DNA from: Jiangella ureilytica
Lineage (GTDB): Bacteria > Actinomycetota > Actinomycetes > Jiangellales > Jiangellaceae
Assembly: GCF_004348545.1 (NCBI RefSeq)
Contig: NZ_SMKL01000018.1
Coordinates: 26,918 to 90,917, forward strand
Reading direction: 5' to 3'
DNA: 64,000 bases
The position numbers and the translations under genes are program-made. The notes beneath the pieces are model-generated. The model saw only the letters and a list, made by a program, of their open reading frames with translations. It was not told where the DNA came from and did not search any database. Positions 25,042 to 34,437 of the stretch are shown one piece after another (the stretch's first letter is position 1; each line of letters opens with the position of its first letter).

Positions 25042-25707
25042 CGAATCAAGATTGGTAGCAGGCGGGAGTTCGGCCATCGGCTGGGCTCCCGTCGTTGTTC
25101 CGCCAGCAGGCCGGGGGCCGAGTCGTGGCCCGTCGGGTTGGGTATTTGCCCGATGTCGAGGTGGTGCATGCGTCCGGCGCGGCGCACGCAGAGCTTTCCT
25201 TGGGTGCGACGTGGTCGAACCGGACGCGGCAAAGCCGGCGATTGCGGCGTTGGGGTCTGAGCGAGGTCATGCGGTTGGGGCTCGACCGAGGGGGGCAGCG
25301 TTGAGTATCCGCAGGCGCCCTAGTCCGCCGACGGACAGCACAATCGCCTCAGTGTGACCGACACTTCGCCGTACATGACGAACCCTACCGGCCGCTAGAC
25401 GCAGCCCCGCAGACGGGCGCGCGCTGCGACTATGAACGCTCGCGCTCCTCAGTTGTGAACCATGTATTGAACCAGCGGGCCATTGGCAAGATCAGATATA
25501 GCCCGGACTTCGCTGGAGCGACTTGCGTGCTCGTTGATAATGCATCCCGAGATCAGCATGCGGGAACCTTCGCTCTTCCGCCAGCAGACTTATATCCAAT
25601 GTTCGGTCGTCGCCCTAGGAGGACTGGTTCGCTAAACCGTTTGCCTAACATCGCTGGGCGCTTCGCTTGCTCCAGCCCAGGAGGTGTCAGCATGCCTAGA
25701 CTACCTA
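25042..25707. other. Gene-poor stretch between tRNA-Ala and the defence island
   Basis: 666 bp without a convincing gene. Small ORFs here have no Shine-Dalgarno, no recognisable domain and unconvincing codon use. GC content falls visibly after about 25.35 kb. I looked for a repeat of the tRNA-Ala 3' end, an integrase or recombinase, and inverted repeats, and found none. Confidence 0.6.
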
Positions 25708-26637
25708 TCACCTGACACGGTGCTCCTCCCAGTGCTTTGCCAACCATTCCACCTGCTCACTGCGCAGACGCACGCGCAAATTCTCATCATGTAAAGTGGC
25801 GTACTGATCGTAGCGCTCCAAGTTGGCGGAGACGTCAATCCGAAGGCTATCCGGGTTGACTGCCAACCAGCCATCATCAAACAGCCGATGGATGTCTCGC
25901 CTTAGGAGCAAGCCCCCGTGCTCATGATGGATTCCGAGCTGCGCATAGCTGTATAGATGACCTGCCTCCAGCGCCCGCCCAGGAGCGCGGCCGGTGAACG
26001 CGCAGATCTCTCCATGGCTAATCAGTAAGCGTTCTCGGAACGGTCGCTGGCCCCGTCGGACGCGAACGACAGAGAGCCGATGACCTTGAGGAAAAATAAA
26101 GTCAGAGGTTCGATGGAGGACCCGATCGATTGCCCACTGGGCACCCCGCGAAGAAACGGAGCTCTGAAACGCACTCCACCGTACTTGGCGGATGCTCAGC
26201 TGGCTCTTCGGTGACTCGCATAGAAGGCGGAGCTCGCTGCCGGCAAGCACATTTTCGAGCGACGTCCACGCAGCGTCATGTCGCGAGCGATACTCAGCCA
26301 CGGCCTTCACCTGGGTGGCAGGCTGATCAAAGACGTTGCCACACTTATAACACTTGAAGCGAGGGAGCTCATTCTTCCGGGCTTTTATTCCGGCCTTGGC
26401 GCATTGCGGACACTTGAAAAGCAGCTTGTCTTTATGTTCGACTCTAATCTCCTCAATAACTGAAATTCCAAGTAGCGTCACCTTATCCCACAGCGCTATC
26501 GGGTCTCCGGCCCTTATCTTGTCATGATTGGAAACCGTGCTGTCCCAGGTGTAATAGACGCCCGGCTGGTCGTCGTAGCCCGAGTTTCCGCCATGCTGCC
26601 TGTTGTCACCTGCGGTGAGAAGGAGCCAAGCCGTCAT
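25708..26637 (-). CDS. HNH endonuclease with N-terminal EVE/PUA-like domain and zinc ribbon
   Basis: 309 aa; ATG 26637 is preceded by AGGAGG at ideal spacing. Residues about 1-65 (WLLLTAGDNRQHGGNSGYDD ... KIRAGDPIALWDK ... GISVIEEIR) resemble the EVE/PUA-like modified-base readers. Residues about 72-103 form a zinc ribbon (CPQC ... CYKC). The C-terminal part (about 210-295) is an HNH nuclease: CAFTGRAPGRALEAGHLYSY, then HHEHGGLLLRRDIHRLFDDG. A reader fused to HNH is the layout of modification-dependent (type IV) restriction enzymes. Transcribed divergently from the neighbouring Mza-like operon; lower GC than the backbone. Confidence 0.7.
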   Translation of the reverse strand: MTAWLLLTAGDNRQHGGNSGYDDQPGVYYTWDSTVSNHDKIRAGDPIALWDKVTLLGISVIEEIRVEHKDKLLFKCPQCAKAGIKARKNELPRFKCYKCGNVFDQPATQVKAVAEYRSRHDAAWTSLENVLAGSELRLLCESPKSQLSIRQVRWSAFQSSVSSRGAQWAIDRVLHRTSDFIFPQGHRLSVVRVRRGQRPFRERLLISHGEICAFTGRAPGRALEAGHLYSYAQLGIHHEHGGLLLRRDIHRLFDDGWLAVNPDSLRIDVSANLERYDQYATLHDENLRVRLRSEQVEWLAKHWEEHRVR

Positions 26638-26679
26638 CTATACCTCCTGACATGCGACTTCAAGCTGTACGCATACGTG

Positions 26680-26756
26680 GGATCCCATGATCTTGACACG
26701 CCGGCCATGAGAGTGGAATAGCTTGGCGCAAGGAACTTGCCAGCACCATGGGATCC
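26680..26756. promoter_or_regulatory. Inverted 10-bp operator-like pair in divergent promoter region
   Basis: GGATCCCATG (26680-26689) and its exact reverse complement CATGGGATCC (26747-26756) flank a 57-bp segment containing a consensus -35 TTGACA (26693-26698). The region separates the HNH gene from the GHKL-Z1-AIPR operon, so a regulator could silence both sides. No C-protein or repressor gene is seen in the island. Confidence 0.4.
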
Positions 26757-26830
26757 GGGGGTCTCCCGGTGTACCCAAATGTCTGGGGTGGCAGCTAGCC
26801 TCGGACCAAGTCAAGCTTGGGGGCGAGAAC

Positions 26831-28312
26831 GTGGATCAGGGCTGGGACATCGCCGAGCCACGCGCAGATGCGCTCATCGAGTCGCTCCGAGCCTTCGGGT
26901 ACTCGCCTGAGGCGGCTGTCGCCGATCTCATCGACAACAGTATCTCTGCAGGTGCAAAGCGGGTATCCGTCGACTTCATCTGGATAGGGCGGGACTCGCT
27001 CGTCCGCGTGTCGGACGATGGTCATGGCATGACTGAGGCGGCGCTCGCCGCGGCCATGCGTCCTGGGAGCGCCAATCCGCTTGAAGTACGCCGAGCCACG
27101 GACTTGGGTCGGTTCGGGCTCGGGCTCAAGACGGCATCGTTCTCGCAAGCCAGGGAGCTCACGGTAGTGAGCACTGACGCCGCGACGGGGGTGACATCTA
27201 CACGTCGGTGGGACTTGGACACGGTCGCCGTCTCGAGCGAGTGGCGTCTGCTCCGGACAGCACCCGAAGGATGCGAGATCGCGGCGCCCGCTTCATCGGG
27301 TGGGACCGTCGTCCAGTGGGGGAAGCTCGACCGGCTCGTCGGAAATGCCGACATCGATGACCCTCGAGCTCAGAGGCGCCTTCTCGATGTAGCGACCCGG
27401 GTGCAGCGGCACCTAGCTGTGACGTTCCATCGGTTTCTTGGGGGCCGCGGACGCATAAGAATAGACATCAATGGACGAGAGATCCAGCCGTTGGATCCAT
27501 TCTTGATCGACCACCCTGCGACACAGCGGCTTGAGTCGGAGGAATTGCCCTTCCGGGGGTCGCTCATCCGCGTGACGCCATATGTGCTCCCACATCGCAG
27601 CAAGCTGGACGACGAAGATGCAGAGCGGGGCGGTGGGGTTCACGGTTGGAACCAGCAACAGGGCTTCTATGTTTACCGCTCAAAGCGCTTGCTCGTTCCG
27701 GGCGATTGGCTCGGGCTCGGTATGGCGCGAGATGAGCACACCAAACTGGCCCGGATAGCTATTGACTTTCCCTCCAGTATGGACCACGAGTGGCAGGTCG
27801 ACGTGAAGAAGTCTACCGCGAGACCGCCGAGCGAGCTTACGGAGAGTCTTCGACGCATAGCAAGGGCCACACGGTCCAAGGCAGAGGATGTCTACCGTCA
27901 CCGAGGGAAGATTTTTGTGCGTCAGAACAGTCGAGACTTCGTCTTTGCCTGGCACGAGTATAGAGGGCGCAATGGTGAACTCAAGTACAAGGTGAACCGG
28001 CGACACCCAGTAATCACGGCCCTGTTCGAAGCCGCTGGACAAAACAGACAGATCGTCGAGCGCGCTCTGCGCTTTATCGAAGAGACAGTCCCAACAACCA
28101 TGATCGGAGCAGCCGTCGCCTCAGCGATCGACAATCAGTCCACGCCGTTCAGTGAGGCTAGGCGGGAGCTGGGAGCACTTGTTGACTTTGCGTTCTCAGG
28201 ATTGCTTAGCGATGGCGCCTCTCCAAGCGAGGCGATCGACCGGATCGCGGTTATCGAGCCATTCGTGTATTTCCCTGAGGTTATCGCGGCATTTCGAGAG
28301 GGCAAACTGTGA
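26831..28312 (+). CDS. MutL/MORC-type GHKL ATPase (Mza-like operon, gene 1)
   Basis: 493 aa from GTG 26831, chosen because GGGGGCGAG precedes it; a TTG 36 codons upstream is open but lacks a ribosome-binding site. GHKL motifs: AVADLIDNSISAGAKRV (about residues 28-44, Asn for Mg), VSDDGHGM (about 59-66) and LGRFGLGLKTASFSQ (about 91-105). Downstream, GWNQQQGFYVYRSKRLLVPG and DEHTKLARIAIDFP mark the transducer domain with a catalytic Lys as in MutL and MORC. These ATPases occur in restriction-type operons with Z1 helicases. Start codon of the next gene overlaps its stop (GTGA). Confidence 0.9.
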   Translation: MDQGWDIAEPRADALIESLRAFGYSPEAAVADLIDNSISAGAKRVSVDFIWIGRDSLVRVSDDGHGMTEAALAAAMRPGSANPLEVRRATDLGRFGLGLKTASFSQARELTVVSTDAATGVTSTRRWDLDTVAVSSEWRLLRTAPEGCEIAAPASSGGTVVQWGKLDRLVGNADIDDPRAQRRLLDVATRVQRHLAVTFHRFLGGRGRIRIDINGREIQPLDPFLIDHPATQRLESEELPFRGSLIRVTPYVLPHRSKLDDEDAERGGGVHGWNQQQGFYVYRSKRLLVPGDWLGLGMARDEHTKLARIAIDFPSSMDHEWQVDVKKSTARPPSELTESLRRIARATRSKAEDVYRHRGKIFVRQNSRDFVFAWHEYRGRNGELKYKVNRRHPVITALFEAAGQNRQIVERALRFIEETVPTTMIGAAVASAIDNQSTPFSEARRELGALVDFAFSGLLSDGASPSEAIDRIAVIEPFVYFPEVIAAFREGKL

Positions 28313-31101
28313 ACGTCATCGACCTTATTCGACAGCTGGTTGTGGTCAGGATGGACTTTGCCGTAGAAAAGGGAGCCGATGTTACGCCAGAAAAACTACG
28401 GGAATGGGTGACAGTAGCCGCCGAGCAGGTAGGCTCGCCCGACTCACTGAACATCGAACGACTGATCCGCGATATCGAAGCCGATTACAACGTGCACGTC
28501 GGTTCGTGGAACGCGCTCGAGGATGATACCGATCACGTGCCATGGCTGGCGGACCGGCTGGGAGAGAAACTCTCGTGGAAATTCTGGGACCGCTATATGC
28601 GATTCCTACGGGCTGACCAAAGGCTTCCTCCAGCCGCCGTAAGGCGTACTGATGAGGTGAGTGACGATATCCTTGGCAGACTCGAGGACCCGCATCGGGA
28701 CGGCCCCTGGGACCGCCGAGGGCTCGTGGCGGGCCAAGTACAGTCGGGAAAGACCGGCAACTACATAGGACTTATAGCGAAGGCGTTAGATACAGGATAC
28801 AAGCTTGTAGTAGTGCTTGCAGGGGTTCACAACAGTCTGCGCAGCCAAACCCAGGCACGCATAGACGAAGGAATTCTTGGATTCGACACGCGTGCGTTCA
28901 GGCTGGCGTCGAAGGCGAATGACTCAAGTCGTGTCGGTGTAGGCAGGCTGGCCGGCCCGCGCTTGTACGTCAATTCCTTTACATCGTCCGCGGACGCCGG
29001 AGACTTTCGGCTCAACGTTGCTCAGAACATGGGTATTGCGCCAGGTGGCGCAGATCCAATTGTACTCGTGGTCAAGAAGTATAAGTCCATCCTCACAAAC
29101 CTGTACACGTGGGCTACCGAGCTGACCAAGGAACGTGATCCTGAAACTGGCGAGTTCAAGGTTCGGGGGGTGCCGGTACTGGTTATCGACGACGAAGCCG
29201 ACCACGCATCGGTAAATACGAAGAGTGCCAGCGTGAGTGACGAGACAGACCCATCAGTCATCAACGGGCTGATTCGGCAGTTCCTAAACACCTTCGACCG
29301 AACTGCTTATGTCGCTTATACGGCAACGCCATTCGCGAACATTTTCATCGACCCCGATGCCGATCATAGCACCTCGGGGGAGGACCTGTTTCCCCGAAGC
29401 TTCATCATCAATCTACCGGCGCCTAGTACATACACGGGGCCTGAACAGGTGTTCGGCCTGAAACAAGACACGGCGAACGCAATCGAAGAAGTACGTCCCT
29501 TGCCGATAGTCCGGAAGGTGGCCGACTACGGTAAATGGTTACCGGATAAACACAGAGCATCGGATTCTCTTGGCGGCGAGCTGCCGCAGACGCTCCGGGA
29601 CGCCATTGTCTTCTTTCTCATGGCTGGTGCCGTCCGTCGAATTCGAGGGCAGAGACACAAACACCATTCGATGCTCGTTCATGTCACGCGATTCACGAAC
29701 ATGCAGAAGCAGGTTGCCGAGCAGGTGGAGGACTATCTCGAGGAGGTTAAGCAACGGCTCGCTTTCGGCGAGGGCTCGAACTCGCCCCTCGCGGCTCAAG
29801 TGAAAAGGTTATACAACGAAGACCTGCGTCCAACGACTGCAGAGTTGAACCTCGCTTATGGTCTGGTGGCGCCAGCCCAAATCCCTTCCTTCAGCGAGTT
29901 ATGGTCAGAGTTGTATCTGATAGCGTCGGAAACCAAGATCCATGTCGTGAATGGAACGTCGACGGACGCCTTAGAGTATGTCGATCACCCGAACGGAATT
30001 AGCGTTATCGCGATCGGCGGCGACAAGCTGTCTCGAGGCTTGACGCTGGAGGGCCTGACGGTCTCATACTACCTTCGCGCGAGTAAGATGTACGACACCC
30101 TAATGCAAATGGGGCGGTGGTTCGGATATCGGCCAGGTTACCTTGATGTGTGTCGCCTCTATACCACGAGCGGCCTAATCGGCTGGTACGAGCGGATCAC
30201 GGCAGCATCGGCCGAGCTCCAGCGTGAGTTTGAGGCGATGGCGGCTGTTGGTAGAACGCCAGCCGACTTTGGACTTCGAGTAAGGCAGCATCCTGACGGC
30301 CTACTTGTAAGTTCGCCAACCAAACTCCGTAACGCGCAGAAGCTGAGCATATCGTTCAGCGGCTCGATTTCCGAGACAGTTACCTTCCGTGCGGCGGATC
30401 GCATTGCCAACTTCAGGGCGCTTGACGACATGATAGGTCGATTGGGCCGAGTACAGGCGGGCCCTACCGGCATGAAGGTTTGGCGTCACGTTGCGCCCGA
30501 GGAGGTCTTGCGCTTTTTGTCCACCTACCGGGCTGATCGCGCAGCCTATAAGGTGCAGCCAAAGGCTCTCTCCGACTACATCAGTGGCCGAGTCGTAGAT
30601 GGTGAGCTGGTCGACTGGACGGTTGTGCTTGCTGACGTAAGGGGAGGAACGCTGTGCGACGTCGGCGGCATCGCCGTAGGTCTGACACAGCGAGCACATC
30701 ATAATGCCGCCACAGGCTCGGGGCGGTACACCGTGCGCCGTCTGGTGAGCCCTGGGCACGAGCTGGTGGACCTTGTGAAGGATTCAGACAACTGGAAGCG
30801 TGCCCTGAAGGACACTTTGAGGTCTTGGGAGCTCAATCCGCGCCGTAAGCCCGACGATGAGCCACCGATTAGACCCTCGGGATTATGGGAGCGAAGGCTG
30901 CGGTCAGATCGAAGCGGCCTTTTGCTCCTTTATCCGCTCCTCCCCTCGATGTGGGATGACTGGGACGAAGATCCGACTCCCTTTGTGGGCTTTGCCGCGT
31001 CATTCCCGTGGTCCGCACGAGCGAAGCCGCTCGAATATCAAGTCAATCTGGTTCACTTGAAGAATGAGTTCGGATGGGATGACGAGGAATTTTATGAATA
31101 G
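28309..31101 (+). CDS. Z1-domain superfamily II helicase-like ATPase (Mza-like operon, gene 2)
   Basis: 930 aa. Walker A lies in GLVAGQVQSGKTGNYIGLIA (about residues 140-158), Walker B in VLVIDDEADHASV (about 290-302), and the later helicase motifs include YVAYTATPFANIFID (about 340), GGDKLSRGLTLEGL (about 570) and QMGRWFGYRPGY (motif VI-like, about 600). This is the Z1 domain of restriction/defence operons. Probably translocates on or remodels DNA with the GHKL partner. Overlaps the previous gene by 4 nt and the next by 8 nt. Confidence 0.92.
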   Translation: MNVIDLIRQLVVVRMDFAVEKGADVTPEKLREWVTVAAEQVGSPDSLNIERLIRDIEADYNVHVGSWNALEDDTDHVPWLADRLGEKLSWKFWDRYMRFLRADQRLPPAAVRRTDEVSDDILGRLEDPHRDGPWDRRGLVAGQVQSGKTGNYIGLIAKALDTGYKLVVVLAGVHNSLRSQTQARIDEGILGFDTRAFRLASKANDSSRVGVGRLAGPRLYVNSFTSSADAGDFRLNVAQNMGIAPGGADPIVLVVKKYKSILTNLYTWATELTKERDPETGEFKVRGVPVLVIDDEADHASVNTKSASVSDETDPSVINGLIRQFLNTFDRTAYVAYTATPFANIFIDPDADHSTSGEDLFPRSFIINLPAPSTYTGPEQVFGLKQDTANAIEEVRPLPIVRKVADYGKWLPDKHRASDSLGGELPQTLRDAIVFFLMAGAVRRIRGQRHKHHSMLVHVTRFTNMQKQVAEQVEDYLEEVKQRLAFGEGSNSPLAAQVKRLYNEDLRPTTAELNLAYGLVAPAQIPSFSELWSELYLIASETKIHVVNGTSTDALEYVDHPNGISVIAIGGDKLSRGLTLEGLTVSYYLRASKMYDTLMQMGRWFGYRPGYLDVCRLYTTSGLIGWYERITAASAELQREFEAMAAVGRTPADFGLRVRQHPDGLLVSSPTKLRNAQKLSISFSGSISETVTFRAADRIANFRALDDMIGRLGRVQAGPTGMKVWRHVAPEEVLRFLSTYRADRAAYKVQPKALSDYISGRVVDGELVDWTVVLADVRGGTLCDVGGIAVGLTQRAHHNAATGSGRYTVRRLVSPGHELVDLVKDSDNWKRALKDTLRSWELNPRRKPDDEPPIRPSGLWERRLRSDRSGLLLLYPLLPSMWDDWDEDPTPFVGFAASFPWSARAKPLEYQVNLVHLKNEFGWDDEEFYE

Positions 31102-32089
31102 ACCGTTAGATATTAGCCTTTGGCAGCAGCTGGCTTCGGATCCTGCCGTTGACGGCATAGTGAGAAGGCGCGTCCTGCCCGAAACGATTCACGACGTCTT
31201 CCTCGGCGAGAAGCGGCCGTCCGGGCAACGGGTCCTCCTGCTTAGCATTAAGGGACCACCTATTGGCCTTCCGCGAAAGCGGCCATTGTCCCGCGGTTTG
31301 GCGGTGGACGTCGAGATCAGCGCCGAGAATCTGGTCAATATCCAGCTCACGTCGACTTCACCGGCCGGCGACTCTCTCTTTGCCGAACTGGCGTCGGACG
31401 TGGTCGGCGTCCTCGCTCAGAGTCCAGGTCATGGTGCAGCTGGCCGAGTCTTGGACAGGGTCGTCGCGTGGCAGTCGTTCTTCGCCGCGCGTCGCGAGGT
31501 GTTCACGGGAGAGACCGCAGCGGGCCTTTTCGCCGAACTGACCGTCTTGGGCGAGATCTTGATACCAGCAATCGGGCCGAGCTCTGCTGTTGCCGCATGG
31601 TGTGGCCCAGATCCAGCGGTCCAAGACTTCCAGCGAGGCGATCTCGCGGTGGAGGTAAAGTCCTACCGAGGAAACGGCCCCGGCAAACTTTCAATTAGCT
31701 CAGAGCGCCAGCTGGACGTTACGGGCTTATCTGAGCTGTATCTCGCCTATATCCGGTTGGATCAACGGCCGGAAGGTACGGGAACAACCCTCGGGCAGGC
31801 GATAGATTCATTGAAGGAGGTCATAGCTGAGACCGCGTCTGCTTACGACCTATTTCTTGAGCGGCTGTTAAGCTACGGCTGGCATGAGTCGCTAACGGAC
31901 ACGCTGACCGATAGGTACCACGTGCGATCCAGCGAACTCTTCAAGGTATCGCCTGGTTTTCCCAGGATTCTGGCCGAGTCGTTGCCGCTTGGTGTGGGAG
32001 GAGTTTCATACCATATTGATCGCAGCGCGATTGAAGAATTCCTTTTTCCTGAAGAAGCCTTCGCGGCGAGGCTGAGGGAGCTCCATTGA
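31094..32089 (+). CDS. PD-(D/E)XK nuclease-fold protein (DUF4420 type; Mza-like operon, gene 3)
   Basis: 331 aa from ATG 31094, preceded by GACGAGG and overlapping the Z1 stop by 8 nt; an upstream in-frame start at 31064 is less likely. The nuclease core reads GLFAELTVLGE (about residues 145-156, acidic residue) followed by FQRGDLAVEVKSYRG (about 178-192), i.e. D-x3-ExK. Fits the DUF4420/PD-(D/E)XK-motif proteins that sit between Z1 and AIPR genes. Presumed effector nuclease. Confidence 0.85.
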   Translation: MNRPLDISLWQQLASDPAVDGIVRRRVLPETIHDVFLGEKRPSGQRVLLLSIKGPPIGLPRKRPLSRGLAVDVEISAENLVNIQLTSTSPAGDSLFAELASDVVGVLAQSPGHGAAGRVLDRVVAWQSFFAARREVFTGETAAGLFAELTVLGEILIPAIGPSSAVAAWCGPDPAVQDFQRGDLAVEVKSYRGNGPGKLSISSERQLDVTGLSELYLAYIRLDQRPEGTGTTLGQAIDSLKEVIAETASAYDLFLERLLSYGWHESLTDTLTDRYHVRSSELFKVSPGFPRILAESLPLGVGGVSYHIDRSAIEEFLFPEEAFAARLRELH

Positions 32090-34143
32090 CCGCCGGGATC
32101 GATGAGTATCTGCTTGACTTGCAGCGCCAGATTTCGCTTCTGGCCTCGGATGAGGGTTACGAGCAGGCGCTGCCTGAGATGTTTACTATATTCATGTTCG
32201 AGCTTCTTGCTGAAGCGGGCGAGATCGAGGGCGCGGTTCCGGCCTTCTACCAGGCCACGGGTGCGCGGGCGTCGGGCTTTGCTTTAAGCGACGACGAGAC
32301 CACTCTCTGGCTCTTTCTTACCGATTACCGCGGCGATCTGACTCCGCAGGGCCTGGGTAAGACCGAACTTGATACCCACTACCGTCGAATGTGTGGGTTC
32401 CTGCAGCGTGCACAAGATCAACTGTGGAGACGGCTTGAAGAATCCTCGCCGAGCTGGGACATGGCCCACCGGCTGTCGGAGGTGTGGGACGAGGTTGGCG
32501 AGGTTCGACTTGTGGTTCTGACCAACTCGATACTCCGCACGACCGTTCCAAAGGGGGGGAGGCTGGAGGGCCGGCAGGTCCATCATTCTGTCTGGGATCT
32601 GACGAGACTCCATCAGTTGACGACAAGCGGGCGAGCTCAAGAGCCGATTCTTGTCGATATCGTCGAAATGTGGGGTGCCCCGATCCCCTGCTTGGGGCCG
32701 CACGGCGATTCTGGAGTCTACGACGCCTATCTCATGCTCATGCCAGGTGAGCTTATTGCGCAGATGTACGAGGAATATGGCCCTAGACTTCTTGAACTTA
32801 ACGTCCGTTCGTTCCTTCAGTCGCGAGGCAAGGTTAATCGAGGGCTTCAAGAGACAATTAGGGATTATCCAAGGCGGTTCCTAGCATATAACAATGGCAT
32901 ATCGATGACTGCGTCTTCCGTTAAAGTAGTGGAGCTCTCAGGTGGCGGAAGCGGCATAATCGGAATTTCCGACTTGCAGATCGTTAATGGGGGTCAGACC
33001 ACCGCTTCCCTCCACTATGCCAAGGTGAAGAGCAAGGTCGATCTTTCGGAGATCTATGTCCAGGCGAAGCTGTCGGTGGTGCAATCATCGCTATTGATGG
33101 ACTTGGTTCCGCGGATCAGTGAGTTCGCTAATAGTCAAAACCGGGTCAACATGGCGGACTTTAGTGCGAACGATCCGTTTCATGTTGAGGTTGAGCGATT
33201 GTCTAGGACGATATGGGCACCTGCCAAAGCGGCAACCGTGGATATGACGCGTTGGTTTTACGAACGCGCGCGTGGTCAGTACGCAGACGCGCATGCGCGC
33301 GAACGCACTCCGGCTCGGCAGCGCCAATTCAAGGTCGTAAATCCCTTGAGTCAGAAGTTCACCAAGACAGACCTCGCGAAATTTGAGAATACGTGGGATC
33401 AGTTGCCATGGATAGTTTCATTGGGTGCGGAGAAGAATTTCAGGGAGTTCATGCTCCGCCTTGAGAGGCGTGGCTCATCATTCAAGCCGGATCAACAATA
33501 CTTCGAGAATCTGATTGCGAAGGCGCTTCTTTTCCGTACTGCCGAGAAGATCATTGGGTCACTTCACTTGGGCGGCTATCGGGCTCAGACCGTGACGTAC
33601 ACGCTCGCCAAGCTCCTCCACGCTACTGGCCAACGAGTGAGCCTGCGAGCTATCTGGAGAGCCCAAGAACTGTCGCCAGAGTTGACATCCGCTGTCCGTG
33701 ATCTGGGTCCGTTAATCTATGAAGCGCTGTGGTCCACAGCGAACGGACGCAACATCAGTGAATGGGCCAAGAAGGAGAGCTGCTGGAAGTCTATCATCGA
33801 ATTAGAATGGGCACCCTCGGACGCGCTTGGTGAGCAGCTCGAGAAGGGGACTGGCCGCACGCGCACTACCTCAATGAGTAGTATAGGTGAGCAACTCGGT
33901 GTCGAAGAACAAGCGGCATTAAAGGCCGTTACTTCGATCAGTAGTGAAACATGGAAGGCGTTGAGTGCTTGGGCGAAGCAGACCGACAGCTTACAGAGCT
34001 GGCAGCGTAGTTTGGCGTTTAGCCTCGGAACCTTACTCAAGGCGGGCCGTGTTCCATCACGAAAGCAAGCCGTCCAAGGTGCACGGATTCTAGCCGAGGC
34101 GTCGCGCCTTGGCTTTGCAGCACACGAAGGACGCGGCGAGTAG
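32086..34143 (+). CDS. AIPR family anti-phage protein (Mza-like operon, gene 4)
   Basis: 685 aa. TTG start at 32086 overlaps the previous stop (TTGA). The AIPR signature is strong: NVRSFLQSRGKVNRGLQETI (about 238-257), FLAYNNGISMTA (about 264-275), and ISDLQIVNGGQTTASLHYAK (about 293-312). AIPR stands for abortive infection phage resistance; the biochemical activity is not settled. Together with the GHKL, Z1 and PD-(D/E)XK genes, the composition matches the defence system named Mza (MutL, Z1, DUF, AIPR). Confidence 0.9.
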   Translation: MTAGIDEYLLDLQRQISLLASDEGYEQALPEMFTIFMFELLAEAGEIEGAVPAFYQATGARASGFALSDDETTLWLFLTDYRGDLTPQGLGKTELDTHYRRMCGFLQRAQDQLWRRLEESSPSWDMAHRLSEVWDEVGEVRLVVLTNSILRTTVPKGGRLEGRQVHHSVWDLTRLHQLTTSGRAQEPILVDIVEMWGAPIPCLGPHGDSGVYDAYLMLMPGELIAQMYEEYGPRLLELNVRSFLQSRGKVNRGLQETIRDYPRRFLAYNNGISMTASSVKVVELSGGGSGIIGISDLQIVNGGQTTASLHYAKVKSKVDLSEIYVQAKLSVVQSSLLMDLVPRISEFANSQNRVNMADFSANDPFHVEVERLSRTIWAPAKAATVDMTRWFYERARGQYADAHARERTPARQRQFKVVNPLSQKFTKTDLAKFENTWDQLPWIVSLGAEKNFREFMLRLERRGSSFKPDQQYFENLIAKALLFRTAEKIIGSLHLGGYRAQTVTYTLAKLLHATGQRVSLRAIWRAQELSPELTSAVRDLGPLIYEALWSTANGRNISEWAKKESCWKSIIELEWAPSDALGEQLEKGTGRTRTTSMSSIGEQLGVEEQAALKAVTSISSETWKALSAWAKQTDSLQSWQRSLAFSLGTLLKAGRVPSRKQAVQGARILAEASRLGFAAHEGRGE

Positions 34144-34437
34144 GTGGTCCAAGGTTCGGGAGCGAACCGCTGGATGCGGGCGGCCCGCTCCTTTGCGTGC
34201 AGGATCTCTGGGGTTGCCTGCCTGGAGTGGTCATCGACGAGGAGCGGATGTGGGCCATGGACCGGCTGGCCGGTGATGTCGCAGTCCCAGCGGATGAAGG
34301 TTGGCCTGAGGTCACCTGCGGTCAGCGGCTCGCACGGGCACGTAGGCGGGATCTGCCATGGCGGGCGCACGCTCCGTGCGGCGTCCGAGGCCGATAACCC
34401 AAGGTCGGGGACTGAGCCGAGCTGGCCGTGTTGCTGT
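34144..34437. other. Non-coding remnant sequence after the AIPR gene
   Basis: About 290 bp with no intact gene. A minus-strand reading (about 34140-34320) contains LLVDDHSR, faintly like an integrase core, but too short to call. It marks a junction between the Mza-like operon and GC-rich relic sequence. Confidence 0.35.

Noticed and set aside
24966..25232. Minus-strand ORF encoding GAEGTRTPDPLVANEV...
   Set aside because: It is the antisense reading of tRNA-Ala and flanks. This peptide is a well-known mis-annotation over tRNA genes.
25455..25715. 86-codon ORF after tRNA-Ala
   Set aside because: No ribosome-binding site, odd composition and no domain; left as non-coding.
34144..34370. Transposase or integrase fragment with LLVDDHSR
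   Set aside because: Only a short resemblance in one frame, no catalytic spacing and no inverted repeats.
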